In this document: positions 51,252-59,743 of the stretch, piece by piece
Layout: each line of letters opens with the position of its first letter
Position numbering within the stretch: the first letter of the stretch is position 1
NCBI RefSeq assembly: GCF_042432905.1
Contig: NZ_JBHLWI010000037.1
Span: 69,009-133,008, forward strand
From: Fontibacter flavus
GTDB lineage: Bacteria; Bacteroidota; Bacteroidia; Cytophagales; Cyclobacteriaceae
Direction of reading: 5' to 3'
Length of the DNA stretch: 64,000 nt
Notes under the pieces: model-generated
Database searches by the model: none
Told to the model about the DNA's origin: nothing
The model's input: only the letters and a program-made list of their open reading frames with translations
Program-made: the position numbers and the translations under genes

Positions 51252-51279
51252 ACCCAGCCAAAAAATCCCCTGGGTTTTT
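51252..51279 (+). terminator. Weak terminator-like hairpin
   Basis: ACCCAG (51252-51257) with CTGGGT (51270-51275), followed by Ts. It points to the plus strand, where no intact gene precedes it. It may be a remnant or may serve an unseen transcript. Confidence 0.3.
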
Positions 51280-51333
51280 CTTTAAAAAGCGTTTGGAATT
51301 ATTATATTTATAGCTGAACCCTAATAGGTTAGC

Positions 51334-51516
51334 TTGAAAGAAGTACAGTACATATCGGAAAAAGAATGGATGAACCGGTTAAAATCCGACGATGAGGCCG
51401 CTTTTGCCCGATTGTATAAAGCCTCTTAAACCAAGCTGTATGGCAATATCCTAAAGCTGGTCAAGGATGAGGAAACAGCCAAAGAGCTGATGCAGGATGT
51501 TTTTTGTAAAGCTTAA
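51334..51516 (+). pseudogene. Remnant of an ECF sigma factor gene
   Basis: The plus-strand frame reads a start, LKSDDEAAFARLYKAS, a stop codon at 51427, then TKLYGNILKLVKDEETAKEL, MQDVFCKA and a second stop. These are the two halves of ECF sigma region 2, including the KL.K......A.EL.QDVF core that binds the -10 element. Region 4 is missing. The gene is thus interrupted by a nonsense codon and truncated. It sits at the right edge of the conjugative module and suggests an old insertion or deletion point. Confidence 0.75.
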
Positions 51517-51553
51517 GAGTAAAAAATATATTTTAAAAGAAAATTTTCTATTT

Positions 51554-52480
51554 CTATTTCCTCATCAAACTCAAGCTAAAGTATTCTTTTTGATCTGTAA
51601 AATGCCTATCCCAAGTGAATCCTGTTTGTGAAGCAATTTTATCCAGCTCCTTTAGACTGTACTTTTGGGAAATTTCCGTATGAATGGTTTCATATTTATC
51701 AAAGCTGATTTCCATTTCACCGATTTTTACTTTTTGATCATCCATACTGACCAAAAAACTCAAGGCAGATCCGGTAAGGGGATTGTAAACCCCATAATGC
51801 TCAAAAGCATCTAAATTAAAATCAGCATCCAGTTCTCGGTTGATCCTTTTCAGAAGGTTCAGGTTAAATTGTTTGGTAACACCTTCTCTGTCGTTATAAG
51901 CTGCACGGATCACATGGGGGTTTTTCTTAAGGTCTACTCCCATCAGAAAAAAATCACCGGGCCTTAGAAAATCATTGACAAACTGAATAAATTCCAGGGC
52001 TTGACCATTAGGAAAATTACCGATGTTACTTCCCATAAATAAAACCAATCGGGGATTGGTTCTTTCCTTAAGCAAATCCAAAGTATGAAGATAATCTCCG
52101 GCTACAGGTTCCACTTTCAAACCTGGAATCTGTTTTTGCACCAATTCCTTGTTCACTTCGAGAATCTCAGGAGAGATATCCATAGGTATGTAGGTAAGGT
52201 TTTCAAACTTAAGCTTTGCTTCCTCCAGCAAAATCACTGTTTTGGTACCATCACCTGCCCCCAATTCTATAATATCCAAATCAGAAAAAGGAAGCTCATT
52301 GAGTATATCAGCTGAACTTTCCAAAAGGATCTCCACTTCGCATTCTGGAAGGTAATATTCCTCCAATGCCATGATTTTTTGAAATATCCGGCTTCCCTCT
52401 TCATCATAGAAATACTTGGAAGGAAGGGATTTTTGAGACTTTTGCAGCCCTTGAATTACGTCTTTCAAAAAATTATCCAT
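51554..52480 (-). CDS. egtD: L-histidine N-alpha-methyltransferase EgtD
   Basis: 308 residues, SAM-dependent. SAM-binding motif I is ELGAGDGTKT, then MDISPEIL and the family-typical FMGSNIGNF. It trimethylates histidine to hercynine, the first step of ergothioneine synthesis, in the cytoplasm. It starts two bases from the egtB stop, giving translational coupling. No egtC (amidohydrolase) or egtE (lyase) gene is adjacent, so the later step must use genes elsewhere. Confidence 0.93.
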   Translation of the reverse strand: MDNFLKDVIQGLQKSQKSLPSKYFYDEEGSRIFQKIMALEEYYLPECEVEILLESSADILNELPFSDLDIIELGAGDGTKTVILLEEAKLKFENLTYIPMDISPEILEVNKELVQKQIPGLKVEPVAGDYLHTLDLLKERTNPRLVLFMGSNIGNFPNGQALEFIQFVNDFLRPGDFFLMGVDLKKNPHVIRAAYNDREGVTKQFNLNLLKRINRELDADFNLDAFEHYGVYNPLTGSALSFLVSMDDQKVKIGEMEISFDKYETIHTEISQKYSLKELDKIASQTGFTWDRHFTDQKEYFSLSLMRK

Positions 52481-52481
52481 A

Positions 52482-53636
52482 TCATTTCACCAATCTAAAA
52501 CCTGAAAAAAGCCACCTGCAGGAGGAATGAAAGAAATTGCGGTAAGTTTTACGGCTATGCCCTTTTGGGGTAGCCACTGAAGCACCGCGGAGTACATTCT
52601 GATTGCTCATAAACTTGCCATTGTACTCTCCAAGAGCACCGGGTGCCTTTTCGAAGCCCGGGTAAGGCAAATAGGCACTGTAGGTCCATTCCCAAAGTTG
52701 CCCCCAGTTGAGCTTATCCCCTGCTACTTCCCATTCAAATTCGGTCGGCAAGCGCATCCCCTTCCACTCTGCATAAGCATAAGCTTCGTAAAAACTAATA
52801 TGCTGTACGGGCAAGGATAAGTCCAGCATTTCAAAACCCTCCAAGGTGTATGAATACCATTCTCCTTTGTGCTTATGCCAGTATAAGGGCGCAGTAATGT
52901 TTTCCTTATTTATATAATCCCAGCCTTCGGACAACCAATAGTTGAAATCCTGGTACCCTCGTGCTTCAATGAATTCCAAAAATTCTCCGTTAGTAACCAG
53001 GTTTTCCGCAATTTCAAAAGGCCGGATCAGTACCTCATGTTGCCCAAGTTCATTGTCATAACAAAAGCCATCTCCACTGGCACCAATAGCATATACTCCG
53101 CCTTCCACTTTCACAAATCCCTTTTTCACTTCTTGGCTTAAGGAAAATCCTTCACCATAAACAGGAAATGTTGGCTGATTCCCGAGTATATATTTGATAT
53201 CATAGACCAAAAGTTCCTGATGCTGCTGCTCGTGGTTGATACCGATTTCTATGACATCCCACACCTCTTGATCTGGATTCTTGTCCAAAAAATCCAGCAT
53301 CTGTTCGGTCACATATGCCCTGTAAGCCATTACTTCCCTGACAGGAGGGCGGCTCATCAAACCTCTGTTTGGCCGGAGCACCCTTTCTCCTGCATTGTTG
53401 TAGTAGCTATTGAACAGATAAGCAAAGTCATCGTGATAGAGCTGATATCCTTTCGAGTAAGGTTCCAAAACAAAAGCTTCAAAAAACCATGTAGTGTGAC
53501 CGAGGTGCCACTTGGGTGGGGAAACATCCACCATGGGTTGGGGAACATAATCCTCTATCTCCAGTGGTTCACAGATTTTTTCTGAATGACTTCTAGCTTC
53601 AACAAATCGCTCTCTAAGTCGTGAAGTTTTATTCAT
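52482..53636 (-). CDS. egtB: Ergothioneine sulfoxide synthase EgtB
   Basis: 384 residues: a DinB_2 helical domain carrying the three iron ligands (H47 in HLGHTTWFFE, H135 and H139 in NHEQQHQE), then a formylglycine-generating-enzyme-like C-lectin domain (VKVEGGVYAIGASGDG, EAYAYAEWKGMRLPTEFEWE and RWLFSGFRLVK). It inserts sulfur from a cysteine or gamma-glutamylcysteine donor into hercynine using O2. It sits between the transporter gene and egtD in a tight operon (three bases after the transporter stop). Confidence 0.93.
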   Translation of the reverse strand: MNKTSRLRERFVEARSHSEKICEPLEIEDYVPQPMVDVSPPKWHLGHTTWFFEAFVLEPYSKGYQLYHDDFAYLFNSYYNNAGERVLRPNRGLMSRPPVREVMAYRAYVTEQMLDFLDKNPDQEVWDVIEIGINHEQQHQELLVYDIKYILGNQPTFPVYGEGFSLSQEVKKGFVKVEGGVYAIGASGDGFCYDNELGQHEVLIRPFEIAENLVTNGEFLEFIEARGYQDFNYWLSEGWDYINKENITAPLYWHKHKGEWYSYTLEGFEMLDLSLPVQHISFYEAYAYAEWKGMRLPTEFEWEVAGDKLNWGQLWEWTYSAYLPYPGFEKAPGALGEYNGKFMSNQNVLRGASVATPKGHSRKTYRNFFHSSCRWLFSGFRLVK

Positions 53637-53639
53637 AAT

Positions 53640-55115
53640 TCATTTTTTTCGAATCAAGATAATAACAAAATAAGCTGCCATTCCCAAAAACATCAGGCTG
53701 AAAGGAAAAGCAAAAACAATCAACATCTGCGAAACAGCCTCCAACAACGCTTCTTTCCCTATCAAAATCAATCCGATAGTAAAAAGCCCAATCATTAAAC
53801 CCCAAAACAATCTATAGGTTTTGGAAGGCTCTACATTTCCCCGATCAGTAAACATACTTAGTACATAAATTGCAGAGTCCACAGAGGTGATCAAAAATGT
53901 AAAAACCAAAACCAGACCAATAATTTTTGTTATTCCGGCCCAAGGAAAGTAGTCCAGAAAAATAAAAAGTCCTGTATAAATGGATTGGAAGTCCTCAAAA
54001 GATGCTTTGCCGGATTGAATTAAATGAAAAGCACTTTGACCAAATATTGTAAACCAAATAAATGTACCTAAGGCTGGTACAATTAAGACTGCCAAAACAA
54101 ATTCCCTAATACTACGGCCTTTGGAAATCCTCGCAATAAAAACCCCGGTGAAGGGAGCCCATGCAAGCCAAAATGCCCAATAAAAATAAGTCCAATCCTG
54201 TAAGAATTCTATCCCGACCTGATGGTTCCCTAAATTAAGTGACATGGAAGCAAACTCATAAACATAATTGCCCAGAATATTTAGAAATCCAAACTGAACA
54301 CCTCCCGACCAACTCAAAATAGCTACTGATATCAAAAGTACTGTAGCCAGGCTAAGGTTGAAGTTCGAGAGGTTTTTGATGCCTTTTTGCATTCCCAATA
54401 ATGCTGAAGTTGTGGCGATGACTGTAATCACTATTACCGCCATAACTGCTTGAAAGGCATTTGTCGGAATATCACCTAAAAAACCTATTGCCTCCAATAA
54501 TTGCCTTGACCCCAAACCCAGTGCTGCAACAACTCCCAGTAGGGTACAGACTATAGTCAGAACATTCATCAGAACTGCCAAAAAACTGTATTGCACTTCG
54601 CCCGATAAAAGTGAGGAGCTGAGGGCCGCCGCTTTTTTTAAATAGAGTACATAAGCCATGATCAAACCAAACAAGCCATAAAAAGCCCAAGGAGTCAGTC
54701 CCCAGTGAAAAAAGGTGTACTGTAAAGCAAAATCACCTGTACTGAGGATCGATGATCTGGGCGGATTTTGAAAATAAAAAACAGGTTCCTGCACAGCCCT
54801 CAATAATAGGCCGGCTCCCATCCCTGTACTATAAAGCATGGCAATCCAAGAAAACCAAGAGTAAACCGGTTTTTCTTGTCTAAATCGGATTTCCCCCCAT
54901 TTTGAAAAGGCTAATACAAAAAGTAGGATAACTGAAAGAAATCCCAAAGTCAGATAAAAGAACCCAAAATTTTGAAGTAGCATCACTGTCAATTCTCCAA
55001 GTTTTTCCTTAAAAAAATCAGGAAAAAGAAAAGCGAAACCCAAAAAAAGAATACAAAATCCCAAAACAGAAATCTTGGTAACTTTTTGAGGTTGTCTTAA
55101 AGCTTTTAAAATCAT
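53640..55115 (-). CDS. BCCT-family transporter in the ergothioneine operon
   Basis: 491 residues with twelve transmembrane segments. The BCCT signature is clear: the Gly-rich stretch STGMGAGLLLRAVQEP (TM3 region) and FYWAFWLAWAPFTGVFIARI with GRSIREF (TM8 region). Two familiar tryptophan positions differ: the W of the G-F-W-G-V-A-E-P motif is R106, and the first W of the WW pair is F315. The family moves betaines such as choline, carnitine and glycine betaine. As hercynine and ergothioneine are trimethylammonium betaines of histidine, import of one of these, or of the betaine precursor, is a reasonable guess. It is the first gene of the operon. Confidence 0.92.
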   Translation of the reverse strand: MILKALRQPQKVTKISVLGFCILFLGFAFLFPDFFKEKLGELTVMLLQNFGFFYLTLGFLSVILLFVLAFSKWGEIRFRQEKPVYSWFSWIAMLYSTGMGAGLLLRAVQEPVFYFQNPPRSSILSTGDFALQYTFFHWGLTPWAFYGLFGLIMAYVLYLKKAAALSSSLLSGEVQYSFLAVLMNVLTIVCTLLGVVAALGLGSRQLLEAIGFLGDIPTNAFQAVMAVIVITVIATTSALLGMQKGIKNLSNFNLSLATVLLISVAILSWSGGVQFGFLNILGNYVYEFASMSLNLGNHQVGIEFLQDWTYFYWAFWLAWAPFTGVFIARISKGRSIREFVLAVLIVPALGTFIWFTIFGQSAFHLIQSGKASFEDFQSIYTGLFIFLDYFPWAGITKIIGLVLVFTFLITSVDSAIYVLSMFTDRGNVEPSKTYRLFWGLMIGLFTIGLILIGKEALLEAVSQMLIVFAFPFSLMFLGMAAYFVIILIRKK

Positions 55116-55171
55116 AGTGATGTTAAATCCTCTAATAAATGTGAACTATGATTTTCAATATAATTATAATA

Positions 55172-55453
55172 TTATGGCTTTACTTCCACTCCCTTCCAAA
55201 ATGCTACATAATTTTTAATTTCCCTTGCAGCAGGTTTGGTGTCCGGATAATACCAAGCAGCATCTTTATTGGTTTTACCATCTACTTCCACGTGATAATA
55301 GGAGGCAACACCCTTCCAAGGACAGGTGGTTTGTGTTTCCGATGGTTTGAAAAACTCCTTTTTAATTGTCTCAGCCGGAAAATAATGGTTTCCTTCTATT
55401 TGTATCGTTGTACCGCTCTCAGCAATGATTTGATTATTCCAGATTGCTTTCAT
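55172..55453 (-). CDS. DUF427 protein
   Basis: 93 residues of the DUF427 family: KAIWNNQIIAES, then NHYFPAETI, the core TTCPWKGVASYYHV and DAAWYYPDTKPAAREIKNYV. It is a compact beta-fold with many aromatic residues; a thiol or redox role has been suggested for some members, but no activity is known to me. It lies 56 bases upstream of the BCCT gene on the same strand, so it could be expressed with the ergothioneine genes. Confidence 0.9.
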   Translation of the reverse strand: MKAIWNNQIIAESGTTIQIEGNHYFPAETIKKEFFKPSETQTTCPWKGVASYYHVEVDGKTNKDAAWYYPDTKPAAREIKNYVAFWKGVEVKP

Positions 55454-55673
55454 TGTTTCAATTTTTTTTTGTACCTGTATCGATTAACGCCATTAGCAAA
55501 AATAGCAATCAAATCAATGTGTTTATTTAGATAAAACCACTTTCTCAACAATACCATTATATTTTGTCGGCAAATTGACATTTTTTAATTCATCATGATC
55601 AAAAGTAGACGCTCTTTTTTCCTTTGAGGTATAATTGGTTACCTTTTTAATCCATTTTTCTTAACTTTATCAC

Positions 55674-55853
55674 ATGTGTCAATTCAAGATCAAACTGTTA
55701 CTTTTCATTTTGGGAATTGGTTTTTTCCCTTGGCAACTGGTATGTACAGCCCATCCTTTTGGTCATGACCATGATCCAACTGAAGGTCCAAGCCCTTGTG
55801 AATTGCGGAGAAGCAATTTATTAAGTTCAAACTCAAAAAATCTTTACTTTTGA
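55674..55853 (+). CDS. Truncated small secreted His-rich protein
   Basis: 59 codons. A signal-like start (FKIKLLLFILGIGFF, ending in LVCTA) is followed by HPFGHDHDPTEGPSPCELRR, the start of His-rich secreted proteins that continue for longer in the phylum (recall). Here the frame ends after a divergent SNLLSSNSKN tail, so the gene looks shortened. A TAACTTTA box (55662-55669) precedes it. The stop is only three bases before the next gene. Coding status is uncertain. Confidence 0.45.
   Translation: MCQFKIKLLLFILGIGFFPWQLVCTAHPFGHDHDPTEGPSPCELRRSNLLSSNSKNLYF
55845..55852 (+). promoter_or_regulatory. Candidate -7 box of the DksA-like gene
   Basis: TACTTTTG is an exact TAnnTTTG; it ends four bases before the ATG at 55857 and lies inside the end of the small preceding frame. 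As at metG, transcription from it would give almost no leader. Confidence 0.4.
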
Positions 55854-55856
55854 TAT

Positions 55857-56180
55857 ATGACAAGTGATGAAATTAAACAGAGATTTATTGACGAAATCTC
55901 AAAGACGGAGAAACTAATCATTGAGTATCAGGAAATGACAAAACCTGTCGTCCCTGACGTAGCTATTGGCCGAATTTCAAGAATGGACGCTCTCAACAAC
56001 AAAGCCGTGATAGAATCAGCTTTAAGACAAGCACAAGAGAAATTAAATAAACTGAAGTATGTGCTTTCAAAAATTGGCAGTGAAGACTTTGGAATTTGTA
56101 TGAAGTGTAGAACTCAAATTCCAGTTGGGCGAATTTTAATCAGACCAGAAAGTATGTATTGTGTAAATTGTGCAAAATAA
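55857..56180 (+). CDS. DksA/TraR-family zinc-finger protein
   Basis: 107 residues: an N-terminal helical hairpin and a C4 zinc finger C81-x2-C84...C102-x2-C105 (ICMKCRTQIPVGRIL, YCVNC). This fits the short TraR/DksA C4-type group, which enters the secondary channel of RNA polymerase. The DxxDA coil-tip motif of E. coli DksA is not obvious, but SRMDALNN may play the part. It converges on the SulP transporter gene with a shared hairpin. Confidence 0.85.
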   Translation: MTSDEIKQRFIDEISKTEKLIIEYQEMTKPVVPDVAIGRISRMDALNNKAVIESALRQAQEKLNKLKYVLSKIGSEDFGICMKCRTQIPVGRILIRPESMYCVNCAK

Positions 56181-56182
56181 AA

Positions 56183-56201
56183 AGGGCGGATAAACCGCCC
56201 T
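56183..56201 (-). terminator. Intrinsic terminator of the SulP gene
   Basis: A perfect G+C-rich 7-bp stem (56183-56189 with 56195-56201, 5-base loop). On the minus strand it is followed by a run of Ts. It also sits just after the DksA-like stop on the plus strand, where the T-run is poorer. Confidence 0.75.
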
Positions 56202-56208
56202 AACAATT

Positions 56209-57738
56209 TTACACATCATCAGTGACCACCTTATAAGTTGGGTCTTCCATCACATTAACATCAATTATCTCTTCTGCATTTTTCAGAAGTTGACGACAAT
56301 CAGCACTTAAATGTTTTAAATGAACTTTCTTGCCAACTTTATGATAACGTTCCGTTATTTTATTCAAGGCTTCAATTGCAGACATATCGACAACACGACT
56401 TTCAGCAAAATCAATGATTACTTCATTTGGGTCGTTTAACACATCAAATTTTTCATTAAAGGCAGTAACAGAACCAAAGAAAAGCGGACCATATATTTCA
56501 TAATGCTTAATACCGTTTTCGTCAATAGATTTTCTTGCTCTAATTCGTTTAGCATTATCCCAAGCGAAAACCAAAGCAGCAATGATAACTCCGATAATCA
56601 CAGCCAAAGCAAGATTGTGTAAAACGACAGTTACCAAAGTAACCAACACCATTACCAATATATCTGATTTTGGCATTTTGTTAAACGTTTTTACACTCGC
56701 CCACTCAAAAGTTCCGATAGCCACCATAATCATCAGGCCTGTTAAAGCAGCCATTGGCACTTTTTCAATAAGTCCAGAACCGAACATAATAAAGACAAGT
56801 AGCATAATAGCAGCAACTATGCCTGACAATCTTGCTCTCGAACCCGAAGAAATGTTAATCAAACTTTGTCCCAACATTGCACAACCGCCCATTCCTGAAA
56901 ACACGCCAGATAAAATATTGGCAGCACCTTGAGCAACCGCTTCCTTATTACCACGTCCACGAGTTTCAGTTATTTCGTCAATAATATTCAATGTCAATAG
57001 ACTTTCAATCAAGCCAACGCCTGCAACAATGGCAGCGTAAGGAAAAATCAAAATCAATGTTTCTAAATTAAATGGAACTGACGGAATATGAAATGGCGGA
57101 AAACCACCTTGAATAGATGCAATATCGCCAACGGTTTTGGTATCAATTCCGATAAATGCAACTAATCCAAAAACAACAACAATAGCAGTTAACGAAGCAG
57201 GAATAACCTTTGTGAGTTTTGGCAATCCCCAAATAATTAACATAGTGAGCAATACTAGACCTAACAAAATATATAAAGCAGAGCCAGTTAACCAATTGCC
57301 CGAAACGTCTTTGAATTGGTCAAGTTGCGACATAAAAATAATAATTGCCAGACCATTGACAAATCCGAAAATTACGGGATGTGGAACTAATCGAATGAGT
57401 TTACCAAGTCTTAAAAATCCAGCAGACATTTGAATAATTCCTGCAAGTATTACCGTAGCAAAAACATACTCAACACCATGACTTTTTGCTAAAGCCACAA
57501 TAACGACAGCAATTGCACCGGTTGCACCTGAAATCATTCCCGGACGACCTCCAAAAATGGACGTAACTAAACCAACAACAAATGCAGCGTAAAGGCCAGT
57601 CAATGGTGACAAGCCAGCAATTAAAGCAAAAGCAACCGCTTCAGGCACAAGAGCAAGGGCAACGGTTAAACCCGACAAGACTTCAGTTTTGTAGTCGACT
57701 TTTTGCGACAAATCAAATAAGTTAAAATATTTCTTCAT
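56209..57738 (-). CDS. SulP-family anion transporter with STAS domain
   Basis: 509 residues, about eleven to twelve transmembrane helices: the N-terminal KTEVLSGLTVALALVPEAVAF and GMGGCAMLGQSLINI, then a cytosolic STAS domain (about 420-505, VIIDFAESRVVDMSAIEALN). The SulP family carries sulfate, bicarbonate or similar anions; a BicA-like bicarbonate role and sulfate uptake are equally possible. It stands alone and points towards the convergent DksA-like gene. Confidence 0.92.
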   Translation of the reverse strand: MKKYFNLFDLSQKVDYKTEVLSGLTVALALVPEAVAFALIAGLSPLTGLYAAFVVGLVTSIFGGRPGMISGATGAIAVVIVALAKSHGVEYVFATVILAGIIQMSAGFLRLGKLIRLVPHPVIFGFVNGLAIIIFMSQLDQFKDVSGNWLTGSALYILLGLVLLTMLIIWGLPKLTKVIPASLTAIVVVFGLVAFIGIDTKTVGDIASIQGGFPPFHIPSVPFNLETLILIFPYAAIVAGVGLIESLLTLNIIDEITETRGRGNKEAVAQGAANILSGVFSGMGGCAMLGQSLINISSGSRARLSGIVAAIMLLVFIMFGSGLIEKVPMAALTGLMIMVAIGTFEWASVKTFNKMPKSDILVMVLVTLVTVVLHNLALAVIIGVIIAALVFAWDNAKRIRARKSIDENGIKHYEIYGPLFFGSVTAFNEKFDVLNDPNEVIIDFAESRVVDMSAIEALNKITERYHKVGKKVHLKHLSADCRQLLKNAEEIIDVNVMEDPTYKVVTDDV

Positions 57739-58212
57739 TCAAAATTTTATAATGGTTAAACGGAAACGGAATTGAAAAACTCCGAGAAAGGCAAATCAAT
57801 AAATCACTAGGAAATACTCTACTTCAAGGTGGAGTAACTTTGGGAAGATTGTATGTAGAGACTTTGAAATTCATAATCGGGTGCAAAAATACGAGTTTAA
57901 AGTTCATATACCCATGAAATGAATAAGTAATTTTCTCGAAACTAAAAATCGATAACCCTTTAAACTAAAGTGCAGGTAAACTCCATTTTATTCTTATTAA
58001 TTTAATAAGAATATGTTCAGGTAATAATTTAAAAAGGGCTTCTATTCACAAAATTCCGGCTGCTATCTTTTTGGGATTTATTTTTTTCAAACAGTCAATC
58101 AATAATGTGATTGATCAATTTCCTTAATGCAAAATTTCTATTAGTAATAAAATACCAAACTACTCCTGTGGGAAAAATTTAATCCCAATATTTGGTATAT
58201 AAATTTTTTTTA
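57739..58212. other. Intergenic region with palindromes
   Basis: 474 A+T-rich bases between the SulP start and the DUF2062 stop. It contains a 10-bp palindrome with a 3-base centre (57990-58012), which could be an operator, a smaller repeat (58095-58101 with 58108-58114), and a two-level hairpin (58152-58159 with 58191-58198, inner 58169-58173 with 58183-58187) that may terminate the minus-strand DUF2062 operon. No convincing gene is present. Confidence 0.5.
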
Positions 58213-58746
58213 CTATCCGCACCTTAATACTTGATCCTCTTTTTTTTGAACATCATAAGATGCAAAAGATTTAAGTTTTGACAATACTCTGGTTTTACAA
58301 AACAAATGGCTTAAAACCATATAAATTATAAAACCCAAAAAAGGTGCAACCAAAGTCCATAGAATTACTCCGTAAGCTAATCCCCAACCAAAAGTCTCTA
58401 AAATATGGGATATACGCTCTGTTATTAAAGTTTCAAAGTGCATGTTTTTTAGAGTTGCAGGATCAAACAGTGCATAGCCTGATTTGAAAAATATCGGCAT
58501 CAACAGCAATTGAACAGGTGTAAATAAATAGCTGGTACTGACCAATACAGCCAAGTTCATCTTCAATCTAAGGGAAATCAAAACCAACATGACTGTAGTC
58601 ACCCCATAAACAGGGAAAATACTGACCATAATGGCCACAGCCATGGTTTTGGCCAATTGTAGAGGGTGTAGTCCTGATCTTATCCAAGTGTGGAATTTTA
58701 ACTTGATTTTATTTTTCCAGAACAGGGCAGAAAATGACTTTATCAT
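58213..58746 (-). CDS. DUF2062 membrane protein
   Basis: 177 residues with three or four transmembrane helices. The DUF2062 core is visible: GLHPLQLAKTMAVAIMVSIF and the LRLKMNLAVLVSTSYLFTPVQ region with the usual (N)xxxxxSxxxxTP motif. The family is often fused to glycosyltransferases or lies near lipid-processing genes, role unknown. It starts within a few bases of the preceding stop, making an operon with the next two genes. Confidence 0.85.
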   Translation of the reverse strand: MIKSFSALFWKNKIKLKFHTWIRSGLHPLQLAKTMAVAIMVSIFPVYGVTTVMLVLISLRLKMNLAVLVSTSYLFTPVQLLLMPIFFKSGYALFDPATLKNMHFETLITERISHILETFGWGLAYGVILWTLVAPFLGFIIYMVLSHLFCKTRVLSKLKSFASYDVQKKEDQVLRCG

Positions 58747-58747
58747 T

Positions 58748-59743
58748 TCAATTGCTGGTTAATTGTAAGGTTTCAATTATTTCTTTGAAACCATCATTTT
58801 TAGACTTAGAATATTTCGATATCGGTTTCAATAGGATAAGGTTTCCTGCCTGGATAATTGTGATTTTTTCATAGTGGATTGGATAGCCCAATTCAAATGA
58901 CGATTCAGGAAAAAAGTATTGATCCCCTAATGTTTCATATATAGCTGTAAATTCCAATTCTCCATTTGGACTGTATCTTCTAACTATGAATAATTCAGCC
59001 ATTCGGGTAATATGAAACCAAGAGCCAGCACCTTCTCCTGCTAACCACTTAGAATTAGTAGGAATTGCAGGATGTATGACAGGTGTAGCAAGTACAGCGT
59101 CTAATTTTGATGGGCAAGAAGGAACCTCAGGAGGGCTTCCATTTATGGTCAAATACTTTCCCGCCGCTTTCACATTTCCTATTGGTGTAGGACTAAATGT
59201 CCACGGAAACATCAATTTTAACCAAGTGACAAAAGATGGCTTTCCTGCTCTGACAACATCATTGACAAATCTAGAACAATTATTGCCCTTGAAAACAAAA
59301 GGACCGTATGGAATAGGTGATATTTGCTGCAGATACATAGCTTTTTTATAAGCAAGACTAAAATCTACTTCTATTAATGAACCATAAAGGTTCCCCTTTC
59401 CATGGCAAGCTTTCCTGTTTTTTAATTCAATCAAGATTTCGGTCAAATTTAAAATCGATCCATAAGAGATATTCGCTTTTTGGGCCATTTTTAAATCAGG
59501 GTCCGTTTTCTCAGAGCGGACTCTACCGAAGCCAAAAGGAGTATGATACCTGCCAAAGTCAAAATAATGCAGCGTCCCATTATCTGCATTTACCAATACT
59601 ACAGCAGCATGGCCTACTTGATAATAATGGTTTTTGCTGATACCCAACAACCCCAAGATTGGATCATACCAACCGCCTGCTTGTTTGCAGAAAGTTTGAG
59701 GCCACGCTAAAATGATGGCAAACCCTTTTTTATTTTTCAGCAT
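58748..59743 (-). CDS. Papain-like (permuted NlpC/P60-type) protein
   Basis: 331 residues from ATG 59743 (MLKNKKGFAIILAWPQTF), which overlaps the upstream stop; an ATG nine codons earlier is possible. A His (VGHAAVVLV, about residue 45) comes before a Cys (GNNCSRFVNDVV, about 156), the order of the permuted papain folds (YiiX, LRAT). It resembles what I recall of the DUF6695 family. It should be a hydrolase or acyltransferase on lipid or peptidoglycan, but no catalytic data support this. No signal peptide is evident. Confidence 0.6.
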   Translation of the reverse strand: MLKNKKGFAIILAWPQTFCKQAGGWYDPILGLLGISKNHYYQVGHAAVVLVNADNGTLHYFDFGRYHTPFGFGRVRSEKTDPDLKMAQKANISYGSILNLTEILIELKNRKACHGKGNLYGSLIEVDFSLAYKKAMYLQQISPIPYGPFVFKGNNCSRFVNDVVRAGKPSFVTWLKLMFPWTFSPTPIGNVKAAGKYLTINGSPPEVPSCPSKLDAVLATPVIHPAIPTNSKWLAGEGAGSWFHITRMAELFIVRRYSPNGELEFTAIYETLGDQYFFPESSFELGYPIHYEKITIIQAGNLILLKPISKYSKSKNDGFKEIIETLQLTSN

